Part shown: one piece after another, positions 21,666-32,172 of the stretch | Layout of the letters: every line of letters begins with the position of its first letter | Numbering within the stretch: position 1 is the stretch's first letter | Translations under genes and position numbers: made by a program | Notes under the pieces: generated by a model | What the model saw: only the letters and a program-made list of their open reading frames with translations | The model's database searches: none | What the model was told of the DNA's origin: nothing | Origin: Toxonevra muliebris | Lineage: Eukaryota; Arthropoda; Insecta; Diptera; Pallopteridae | DNA: 64,000 nucleotides | Reading direction: 5' to 3' | Assembly: GCA_963691655.1 (NCBI GenBank) | Contig: OY829328.1 | Span: forward strand, 69,506,400-69,570,399

Positions 21666-23895
21666 GAAATATTCCCACAGTTTTCTACTGTAGTCGTTAA
21701 GCTTTTGATTTTAAATAATTTTAGGTATGACAGAAACTGGGTCTTCTTAGGCTTTTTTAAGTTTTATTTATAATATTTTGTAAAATTATATATTTTTGTT
21801 TGATTTGTTTTTACAAAATTTGCTGTATATAAAATTTAATAATTAATTTGCTTTTATTTCTATTTTTGCTTTATGCATTCCGAAATTTTTTCACAGTTTT
21901 TTTTTTATCTGATATGCCTTCAGAATTTAATTTAGTTCAAGGCTTATATTTTTGCAACTGGAGTATCCAATGTTGCGAATTACAGTCTTGTTATTTTAAT
22001 ATTTCATACAATTTTAGATTTCAAATTTTCGCACGTGCAAGCAAAGGAAGTACTTAAAGTACTGTACATCAGGACAAACCTAGCAAGGAAGATAATTGTA
22101 ATTTATGTGGAAAGACGGTATTTTGGTAATAGTGGCAGCTCCTATGCAAATAAAATTCTTGAAACGGTTGCAATTTTCGTATTACTGAAACTTTTCTAGC
22201 CCAGCTAGAGTTCTATTATGATTCCATTAATCGCAATAAAATAATCGTTTATTTGAATCATTTGACTTATCGTTGCCTACTCTATAGAAACCGGGAAAAC
22301 TGGTTGAGTTTCTATGTTGATTCGACGATGTTACGGAAACACAATTCCATTAATTTATATGGTTCGATTCTATTTAAGTTCTATTTTCAGTCCTAGTTCA
22401 GATTCTGGTTCTTTGGAAATAACTACAAAGCAAATTGTTTCTATTTTAATTTTTTTTTTTATTATAGGTACAAATAAATTAGTATTACAATTGCCAAGAT
22501 TAGCATTTTTATATTTATGGAGAAAGCTGGAGTAGCTCGTCTTGGAGAGACTTTGCACGAATTGTATATTAGATTCGCATAGTTTTATGAATTCAACTTA
22601 TATTCATATTAATTATTATTATTATTTCTTTTTTTATTTAGAAATGAATTTCAAATTTATTTCTCACACCACAACCACATCCATAACAACATCTAATCTA
22701 TTGTTATTGCATTTGTATGTCAATCTACATAAAAATGCGAATATTGCTCATTTCAAATGTACATACATAAAAAATTTATTTAATAGCTTCATAGTCTCTA
22801 GATATAATTTGTGTTTTATTAAAAAAAAAATAAGAATATAGATGAACTCTTAAATGAAATTATCGTATAATCATGATAATAAATGAAATAAAAAATATTA
22901 TTTATTTTTACTTATTAACTGCTAACAATTGTGAAAATCTTTTAGTTGAGTTGTAGCATTATTTTCCGGTAGATCGATCGCTAGATCGAACGGTTAATTG
23001 TGTAGAAAAATAATATCTATTGCGATCTAAAGCTTAAATATTAATAAAAATTTATTAAAGTGCATAAAATGAAAGTTATTGTGAAACAAAAAAATTAATG
23101 TGAAAAATTTTTATACTATAAAATTTATGGATTTTATATTCTTTATACCATACTGTGATCGTTTACATTGTATTAGATTAATTTTAAAACGTTTGTGATA
23201 GTGAAAGAATTGATACCGAATTTCTCACTTATTTACATAAAAAGGTATTTATATTTTTTAATGTTCCAAAATTAAATTAAACACTAAATATAATCGAACT
23301 AAGGATTGCGTCGAAATTCGCTAATTCAGGTTAGAATTTTCTAAAATTCTTATGATTATAAGGTTCGGTTCAAAAACAATCGTAGCATAGACCGAGTAGC
23401 AAATACCATATTACTAGTTTCTGGCAAAAAAAAAAAAAAACAAAAAGAACAAAAATTATTTATTATATCGGGTGGTGAATGAAATGTGGGCAGACTAAGA
23501 ATAGGGCGTGCAAAACAACTTGGAACTCCTTTCAAAAACTTTGAAGTTGTCAAAGTAACCATAGTATTTGTTATTTGCAAAAATTACTTTGAAGTTTGTC
23601 ATAAAAAAATCTAGTTGCGGAACGGGTCACAACGTCGGAAATTAACATGTAAATTTTACACAGAAAATCCAAACCTGAAGAAAAATTGTGTGTTTAATGA
23701 TCTCCAAAATTCGCACTTTTCTGAAAACAGAAACAGAGGGTTGAAAAGCAAAATCTTATAGATAGTTTGCAAAAAAAAAAAAAAAAGTTTCTAAAAATAT
23801 AAATAAAAAGTACTTGGTATTATTGAATATTTGACAAAAAACTACACAAAAATAATTAAAAATTTTCAAAATCAGGTTGGGTAACCTTTTCACAA
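21666..23895. other. AT-rich sequence, no gene recognised
   Basis: Phe/Leu/Ile-rich open frames (21848-22057, 22314-22535, 22542-22841) reflect T-rich sequence and match no family I know. Long A tracts at about 23427-23442 and 23771-23786 may be old retroposon tails. Confidence 0.55.
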
Positions 23896-23899
23896 TTTC

Positions 23900-24075
23900 C
23901 TCGTACATTTATATGATGGATGACGAGTCATACTTTCCATTGGAGGCACTGAATGATACCAGACATATTACTTTGAGTCTTTCAATGTGAAAGCACAAGA
24001 CAAGAACAAATATATTTATAAGACCAAGTTCCTAGAAAAATTTTACTATGATTTCTCATGAGCAGGAAGCAAAAT
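23900..24075 (+). pseudogene. mariner/Tc1-type transposase fragment
   Basis: The + strand frame 'YMMDDESYFPLEALNDTRHI' matches the 'V.MDDExYFxL......' block containing the second catalytic Asp of mariner-like transposases. A shifted frame then gives 'KTKFLEKFYYDFS', matching 'KxKFPKKVLVWxAIS'. No termini were identified. The piece is short and frame-broken. Confidence 0.55.
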
Positions 24076-24159
24076 CCTACATGCTGGCTGATAAAGTAAA
24101 TACGCGTTTCAATCCCCCCTGATTCCAAATATATAAATTTTATTTTGCTTTTTTTGCTA

Positions 24160-24720
24160 TATTTGCTTTTTCACTGTTTTAGTGCCTTTTTCGAGCATTC
24201 ATCAACTTTAACAGCTTACCCACAATTATTTAATGAACTAATCCCTCCAATTTTTTTTTTAATATGCTAATGAGATATTTATGAATAAAAATTAAAAAAA
24301 AATTTCTAATATCGACGCGTCAAAAAAATGATTTTTTTCCGCAGTCAAAACACTGTGCGCCGTCCCATGAAGAAATGTACGACTTTGTTAACCTTGCTTC
24401 CTTTAACTCCATTTTCTTTTTGGTTTGAAAAATAAATTTTTTATGTAAGTAAGCTCTTTAATGCCCTTAACTATACGAAGTAAGATTCCTTATAAATAAG
24501 TGCCAAGTACATAAAATATAAATGTCTACATATCGATAGATGTAAAACTTCGTTTTAAAAAGCATTTGCATTTTAATAAACCAAAAAAAAAATTTAATTG
24601 CAACTGACTTCCAGACTTTTCTGTGCCTTTTTTTTAGCTTTATTCTGCCTTTTTTAGTGCCTTTTTCTGCCTTTTTTGTAATTTTATTTTGCCTTTCTCT
24701 TAGTTTTTAGGTCCACAAAA
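24160..24720. repeat. Low-complexity GCCTTTTT-word repeats
   Basis: 'GTGCCTTTTT', 'TGCCTTTTTT' and 'TTGCCTTT' recur about seven times (near 24145-24195 and 24620-24705) within T-rich sequence. Such words occur in subterminal regions of some transposons; no ends were identified here. Confidence 0.45.
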
Positions 24721-27700
24721 TCCGCTTCCTGGCCATTAGTAAGGAGCGAGAAAAAAGCAAAATAAAATTTTCTCTCGCTAGTTAGCATTGATTATGAAAT
24801 TTCAAACTCCTGATTTTCGTATTTTTGACTATGTCGCTTATGTGAAAGAAAAATCCGGAAATCAAACAGCAATGGAATTGAAACTTTTTTGTAAATTTTA
24901 AGTAAATATTATAGTTTTTTAAAAAAATGAAAAATAGTTGTAAATTGTGTGCTAGATTTTTAAAAATTTATTTTGTGTTTGTTCAGATTTTATTTACCAC
25001 ACGTTAGGCGGAAGAAAATACCCAAAATAGAACTTTTCCGCATATTTGGGTTACGATATCAATTCTAAATCTCAATGTGGATTCAACGCATATATTTGTG
25101 TAGGAAATTATAGAAATATGTAGGAAATTACCACGCATTTTCAATCATCTTTAAAAATTTAAATTTCACAGACTTACGTTTGTAACAAACCACAAGAATT
25201 CTAAATAACATACGGCATACGTGGCGTCTAATAAATGTAAATAAAATATTAGAAACAAGTGTTAAAAATTATTCCTAAGCCCAATACATCAGACAGTGGC
25301 GGATCAAAAAAGAGAGAATAACAAAAATGGTTCAATCAATTTTTTTTGCAATCGAAAACTTTTAAGTGCATTAATGTTTATATTGACGCAAGCATGAACA
25401 ACTGTGCGAGAGAGAGAGGTAGAAAAGTAGGCAGTAAAGAAGAAATATAAATTTTGTACTGAGAATCACATACAAAATTAAAAATCGGCACAACGAAGTA
25501 TTTTCCATCGCCAAAGTGTTCCGATTTGGTAACTATGTTCACACATTTTTAGACGTTGAAGCGACAACATCAGTAATTATCGTTTCAGATAGATAATTTT
25601 TTCCTATTATTTTATTATTTACACTATTACAGATTATACAACAACTACAACTATGAGAAAATCTCGAGCTGGACAAAAACCGATTTATTTTTTAGAGAAA
25701 AAAAGAATGCAACCACAAAGCAAAAATGAAGCCGAAACGACAAAATTTCAGTTCCATCGTTCCATTTTAGTTGAAAAAATAACGCAATTGCACAAGTTTA
25801 TACACGATGGTCATGGCCATGACCCTTTAAAATTTTTTAGAAGTTGAGTAGGCAATATCAAAACAATCATCAAAAACAAACATCGCGTCTCTACGGTACA
25901 CACTATCTTCAGTTTATTACTATTTTCTTTTTTTTATTTTCTTTAGAGATTGTAAATTTTTTTGTAATTTTAAATACACATTTAAAGCAGATAACTAATA
26001 TTAATTTTGTATTTTCCGCGAAAGAAGGACCTATCTTCACGAGCACAAGAAAAAGTGACGAAGAAATGTCAAAATTTCAATTCCACTGTTCCTTTTATAT
26101 TAAAAAAAAAAAAATTAAGCATGGTTGCAGTCATGTGAAAACTACAGTCCTGCCCAAGGCGGATTTAACATGGTGGTAGCAGCATTACAACAAGTACAAC
26201 GTAACAATAACAACAACACGCTACTTTGTTGTTGCTAAAAATCGTAATTGTCAAAAGCACAAGAACAAATGCATGGAAAACAAAAAAAAAAAACAAAGAT
26301 TTTGACAGTTAAGATTATCTTCATATAAAAAAAATAGAGAAGAAGAAGACAGAGCTGACGCTGCTATCACCTATTATAATTTCGCCATGGTCCTGCCCAG
26401 GCCTTTCACTCTTACTGTCACCTGAACATCAACTTGTGCAACTCCCTGTAAACGAATCGTTGGTTTTTAAATTCCATTTAAAACCTTTTAATTATCTTTC
26501 TAAGGAATTCGTTTAAACTTGGAATGGAGGTGCAATTTCAATTCTTAAAGTTTTATTATTATTAAAATCTGTTGTTAAGTTTGACCACTAGCGGATCCTA
26601 AGGGAGTTGGTGGTGTTGGGTTCAGTGATCAAACTTGAATCTGAATTCATCTGAACTCGATAGCGAATTTTTATAAATAATAAACTAATTTTCTAAATTT
26701 CAATTTTTATTTTTTTTTATTTTTTATTTTATTATAATTTCGTGTGATAAAATTGTACTACAATATATCAAATCATTAGTTTAACTAAATATTGCAACTA
26801 TGTATTTGTACTACTACTGTACTATTTTATACAGTGGGAGTAATAAGATTTACAACATTTTATCATGAAAACCAATTAAAATGTTATGCTGTAATTTTAA
26901 TTAGTTTTTGTGAGACGCAACGAGGCACTCAGAGTCTTATTCCCCCCAATATCTAATACTAAACCAATCTTATCAAAAAGTTGCAAACATGAAAATCGAC
27001 GAAGTGTTAATTGAATTAGCATGAGCAATAAAGTAAAAGAGCAATAGTGAGAAAAAATATGTATTTATGTAACTAGTAGAGGAGTAGGTACTCGTATGTA
27101 TCGTTCTTGAAAAATTTTAATAATTTTACATGTTTAGTTGTTAAAAAATAAAAAATAAATGACAAAACCTAAAGCTCTGACATCGTTTCAATTGTTTGCC
27201 TACAAAAAATGTAATGAGTGTGATGATACCGACAAGAATTTCTTTCTTTATTGTGTGTACGTTTTTTTTTTATAAATGTTTTACTACTATTTTATATGTA
27301 GGCAGTGAAGCATCTTTTGCTTGGGAAAATAAATAATAGGTACATACACAGAAGAATTAAAAGAAGATAGATGACACGCGCTATATATAAAGGTAATACA
27401 GGGTCTGTATGTAAAACAGTATGTGGTACAAGCAATTAGGCAATAATTTTTTTTTTTTATTGATTTCTGTCACTTTTGGGTCCAGCTCTCTAAAACACCT
27501 AAGCCTTAGCCCAAATCTTTCCCTTGAATGCGCTAGTGGCGAATGATTTGAATTTTACTGAAATTAAAAACCAGAAAAGCTGTAATGAAAAAGGTTTTAT
27601 GTGCATAACATTTTTCCTTTTCTTTCGTGTTCAGTTCGTTCAGAACGTACGTACTTCTCCACAAGAGCCTTCAAAGGACAAATTTTACTATAATCTGTGT

Positions 27701-28135
27701 TCCTTTTAAATTTTTTTAAATCTTTCAAACTTTCTCATAAAGGATGCCAAAAACACTAAATCTGAATTAAGATTTATTTGATTGGTTTTTTTTTTAAGGC
27801 AAAACTCACTGTGCGAAGGTCTGGACCCATGACACCGGCCATGTGATCTCAGAGATATTTTGGAAAAACTGTTTTGTTAACTTTTTTTCAAACCTAGGAA
27901 ACTAATATATATTTAGAAACATTCTGTATATGGAAGGCAGATTACCATTTTTTAATACTATTTAATTCGGAGACGATCGGTTTGAGCTATTCTTTTGCCT
28001 TATTAGTACTAAAGTACTTTCTTTTGTTATCTAATGCTTCAGCTTGGTTTCGTTTTAAAGTTTCCAATGATCAATTTACAAAACTTTTCTCCAGACTTGA
28101 TTATAACTTGAGCGGAAAATGCTTTTTCTACCATA
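24721..28135. other. AT-rich sequence with a diverged direct duplication; no gene
   Basis: 'CAAAATTTCAGTTCCATCGTTCC' near 25741 recurs as 'CAAAATTTCAATTCCACTGTTCC' near 26070 with related flanks, an old duplication of about 330-bp spacing. At about 26833 'ACAGTGGGAGTAATAAGAT' and the opposed 'AGTCTTATTCCCCCCAAT' (about 26932) may be ends of a 120-bp Tc1-type MITE. Frames at 25653-26179 and 27524-27709 match nothing known. Confidence 0.5.
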
Positions 28136-28139
28136 ATTT

Positions 28140-28660
28140 TCTGGCAGGCATTGATGACCCTGCTCGGGCAAGTTCGTCCGCCATGTCCTTCCCTTCAATA
28201 TTGCTGCTTAAAACGTTACGACAATCTTGCACTTCCTTCGATTTTTTGATAGTAGATCCACTAGCTTTCAAGGCAGCTTGGGTATCCACACAGATTACAG
28301 CTTTATGTGTTCCGCTGCCTTCATGATGGCAAAAACCTCTGATTGGAATACGCTAGTAGTCTATATAACCTTCGGAATCGAAAAAATTCCAGCACCAGTT
28401 CCTCTATCTAGCTTTGAGCCATCAGTAGACTGTTGAAAGATTTTCAACATCAGACTGTAGCCAGCCGTCTCTGGAGAGATAGTCGATTGGAATTTTCCAG
28501 TTAAAATCAATGCTTGTTACCAGGTAATCAGTTGCCTTACCTATAAGTGACTTTCTCTTCATTAGAAAAGAATTCAGCACTTCCTCCGTTTAAAGAGAAA
28601 ACTCGAGATCTAGCCGGAGTACTTTTATGCTATTGACGCAATGGTTTCGAGAATTGGAAT
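28140..28660 (-). pseudogene. LINE RNase H domain remnant
   Basis: On the minus strand, from high to low coordinate: 'STDGSKLDRGTGAG' (RNase H first motif, family YTDGSKxxxGxGxG), 'SIPKVI', a stop, 'SVFQSEVFAIMKAAEHI' (QAEVxAIxxA, with the catalytic Glu), 'VICVDTQAALKA' (second catalytic Asp in the DSQAAL context), and 'DMADELARAGSSMPARK'. The 'VWVPGHxGxxGN' block is deleted between the last two. Upstream 'IDYLSRDGWL' precedes the domain. An RNase-H-bearing LINE, long dead. Confidence 0.75.
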
Positions 28661-28904
28661 CGCAGCACCAAATTACTGGAGAAACTGCAGTCTTCAGTAA
28701 TAATATGGGAATAACTAATGCAGTTAACTATGAACTAATGCAGTTAGAAGATATGAAATTAAATATATGTGTGTTTTTCTAACCAACTTAGCAAACTATT
28801 GTTAGTCCCTTCATATAATTAGAAATAATTTCGTTCCATAGTATAATTTCAAAGAGACCTTTTTTTGTTACAAGTTTTGAAATGCATGCATTTTATTCAT
28901 CAAT

Positions 28905-29645
28905 CTGAGTCAAAATTCAACCAAAAAGTTACCAAATTCAAGCTGAAAATCAGACAAAAATTTAGTCTCATTCCAGATCAAAAATTAGACTGTAACTCAG
29001 AGCAAAACTCAAACCAAAAGGTACACAATTTCAGACCAAAAGTTATACCAAATTTTGGTTTGGATTATATTCAGTATATAATCAAACAAAACCGCAGACT
29101 AAAATAATACTGAATTCCGATTTAAAACCAAACGTAAATCAGACTAATCAAACCAAACCGACCAAAACTCTATCCAAAAATAAAACCAAAATTCAAAACA
29201 AAACTCTATCCAAAATTCAGTCCAAATTCAGACTGAAATTCAGACAAAAATTAGATTAAATTCAGACTAAAAATCCGACGAAATTTAAGACCAAAGTTCA
29301 GGCTCGAGATTCAAGCTAAAATTCAACCAAAAAATTACCAAATTCAAGCTATAAATCTGATCAAAAACTAGACAATAATCATCTCGAAATTAGATCAAAT
29401 TCCGACGAAATTTCAGAGCGAAAACTCAGGCGCGAGAATCAAGCTAAAATTTAGGCCAAAATGTTACCAAATTTAAGCAAAAAATTAGATCAAAATTTAA
29501 TATGAATTCGAAACAAAACTCAAACCATAATATGGTCTTAATTCAGACCAAAAATCAGGCCAAACTTCGGATCAAAAAGACTTTAAATTCAAACCGAAAA
29601 TCAGACTTAAAATAAGACCATAAAATCAGATTAAAGAGCAGGCCA
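28905..29645. repeat. Degenerate short-unit repeat field (~740 bp)
   Basis: Dozens of imperfect copies of a 10-15-base theme, AAATTCAGACCAAAA and variants (TCAGACCAAA, TCAGACTAAA, TCAAACCAAA, TTAGATCAAA), fill the segment almost without interruption. Longer shared blocks such as 'CAACCAAAAA.TTACCAAATTCAAGCT' at 28918 and 29323 show a second, roughly 400-bp level of duplication. It is an ageing minisatellite with a higher-order structure. Confidence 0.8.
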
Positions 29646-29649
29646 ATGA

Positions 29650-30700
29650 GTCATGCTGACCAACTCTAGAATAGTTCTTTTCACATTTTGCAGATAGGAT
29701 TTCTGATAATACACCCAATAAGAAATAATTTCTGAACAAACATAATGAAGGAAAAAAGCATTTAATTTAATTAATTCTTAAAAAGAATTTTTTGTATACT
29801 CAAATTTTTAACAAATATTTTTCTAATTAATTATTTATTTTAGAGAGTAACTCCTTTCAAAAATTTATTTCATTTTTATTGATTAATTAACTACTAAAGC
29901 AAATCACTACGATGCGAAATAAGTATAGCTCACACTTATATTTGCTATAAATATAAAACATGTGTTTTTATTTTTTATATTTATTTTATTTATATATTTT
30001 TTATATTTTTATTTTGTGTTTAAAAACACCCTATTTAATTTCAAAACATACACATACACTTACACACACACACACACAAATGTAAAGCTAATTTCTGTTA
30101 GAAAAAAAATGGAAGCACAAACAATAATCACTTTAAAACGTAAACTGAACACAACTCAAAAAAGATATAAAAATATACACTAGGAACATGTGCACCAGTG
30201 TATCTAGATACATATCTATGTATGTATAGTTGGCGGGCTGAAAAAAAAATCGCTATAAACAAAATCAATTTCACTAGCATGCAATATTGTTACAATATAC
30301 CATAACATTACTAGTATATACATATGTAGTATATTTTATTTTTACTATAGAAAATAAAAATATTTCGTTATTTTTTTTTTTTTGTTTTTAATTTTTGCTA
30401 GTTTCCATATCATAAGTGGACGTGAATTTTTCTTTCTTTGCAGTCACAATTTGTACCTTGTTTATGACACAATTCACTCACACTCCGTGTAGTATATGCG
30501 GGTATACGTAGTTCGTAATATCGTTTGAGTGCTGCTGAAACTTTGAGTCTATTTTGTTTACTTTGCGGATATTTTTGAAAAGAAAAAAAGTTCAATTTAG
30601 CAAAATTTTACGCAAATACAACATCACACAAATTGTAGAATACAAATATCTTAAGTGGCATATATTTTTTAATCTTTTTTTTACAACCGATATCGATTAC
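29650..30700. other. AT-rich sequence, no gene recognised
   Basis: T/TA-rich (29960-30015) then CA-rich (30055-30080) sequence. A 73-codon frame at 29962-30183 is a Phe- and Thr-rich artefact of those tracts. A T run at about 30370-30382 is followed by mixed sequence. Confidence 0.55.
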
Positions 30701-31150
30701 AACGTAGCAGCATCCGTGTCAGCGTACTTACTCGCGAATGTTTATTGAATGACAGTTGATCAACAGAAACAAAAAATTAAAAAAAAAATTATTATTGATT
30801 GTGAATTATTTCCGTGAACAATATACAGCAAAAGTGCCGCTACTTTAAGTGATATTTTTAATAACAAATGTAGTGATATCAATCAAAGAAACAAACAAAA
30901 TAAAATTGATTAACTCAAAACCAAAAAAAAAGCACTTAAATTTTTTTATACTTTTAAAATTATTGTTTTTAAACATAATACTTACTTAGAGAACATGTTG
31001 ATATTATATCATAAGAAATGTTTATGACAATTTATTTATATCAGTGATAAATAGATAAATAGATCAAATTTCAAATACGTAATTTTTGTGCATTTTTATT
31101 ATTTTATATTAATTTACTTTTACTGTCCAGACATCTTTAAGAATTGAGTG
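30700..31150 (+). other. Candidate noncoding exon or alternative leader
   Basis: After a less AT-rich patch (GTAGCAGCATCCGTGTCAGC, about 30704) comes leader-like text with 'AAAGTGCCGCTACTTTAAGTG' words and no long frame, ending at a donor AGTG|GTAAGC at 31151. It is similar in style to 1353-1711 and on the strand of Vmat. No clear initiator or upstream acceptor fixes its left edge. The call rests on composition and one splice site. Confidence 0.2.
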
Positions 31151-31689
31151 GTAAGCAAAATTCATCGAAATACATTATAGAAAGTTTTTTTTTGGAAAAC
31201 TTTCTTGATAACACTACTCAACAAATTACAAATGCTTTTTTTTTTTGCGTCAGGCGCCTTAAAAACAATTTAAAATATAAAATCACAGTGTTATATTAAC
31301 CCATTTTGAACAGGTATCAGAAATCGTGATTTTAACTCCAATATAAGATTTCAGCACTCAAAAAATATTATAAACATTTTTTGTGTATTCTAAAGGGGTG
31401 TAGTAGTAAAAAATATCATGAAACACACTAGAGGGAGTAGCGAAAGTAATATGAAAAGATTTCAATGTTGCCAATAAAAAAGCTTTACGATTTTAATGGA
31501 GACATTTTCAAAAATATTAGCTTGTGACTCCAATTCTTTTTAATTGAAAAAAGCCCGGCAAATACAAGTTAAAATATATGCAAGCGTGGTGACTATATGG
31601 CTACCATGAGAGGGAAAGGGTTATGTGTATTTTCTTTTTTTTTTCTTTTTAATTTTCAAAGTTCAGATTTTTAAAATGGGTAACAAATG
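31151..31689. other. No recognised gene
   Basis: AT-rich sequence with T runs at about 31238 and 31630-31650; nothing identifiable. Confidence 0.6.
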
Positions 31690-31693
31690 TTAA

Positions 31694-32168
31694 CCCTCTA
31701 GTAAGCAGGACCATCTCCAGACGGGCAACCGCGTGATACAATTTTAAATACTTTTTAAATTTGTTTATGTGTTGCTGAGCCGATAGATAAATACAGGAGC
31801 TCTGTGCTTTGTTTTGTTTTAATTTGATCGCCCGTTGAAGATCAGATTTCGAGTAATTTACAAAAAAATTATTTTTGGCGATATTAAAATTATTTGCGAT
31901 AATTTTTATTATTAATAAAAAATATTCATAGTTGTTTGTTGGAGTTAAAAAAGTATAAGGAAGTAGGGAATTTCAAGTTTATGCAATTGGAATACATAAT
32001 AATTTTTTACTTTTCCATTTATCGGGACTATAAGCTTTTTGACGGACCACCTCAAGCAAAAAAAAAAAAAATTCCAATTCGATTTTCGACTTCATTTCTG
32101 AGTTTTATGCATTAAAATCAAGCAATCCTCATAATTTTTATTGCTAAAAAAATTGGCCTACTAGAGGG
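31694..32168. mobile_element. piggyBac-type MITE with TTAA ends
   Basis: The 475-bp segment begins CCCTCTAGTAAGC and ends with the reverse complement of CCCTCTAGTAGGC, 12 of 13 matches, and is flanked on both sides by TTAA (31690-31693 and 32169-32172). TTAA duplication plus a CCC start is the hallmark of the piggyBac superfamily. There is no open frame for a transposase, so the element is non-autonomous. Termini differ from those of the piggyBac remnant at 19787 (CCCTCATCGG), so it need not have been mobilised by that family. Confidence 0.8.
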
Positions 32169-32172
32169 TTAA

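Noticed and set aside
25653..26179. Two + strand frames of 64 and 111 codons
   Set aside because: They overlap a diverged DNA-level duplication, have no recognisable motif, and the second lacks an ATG start.
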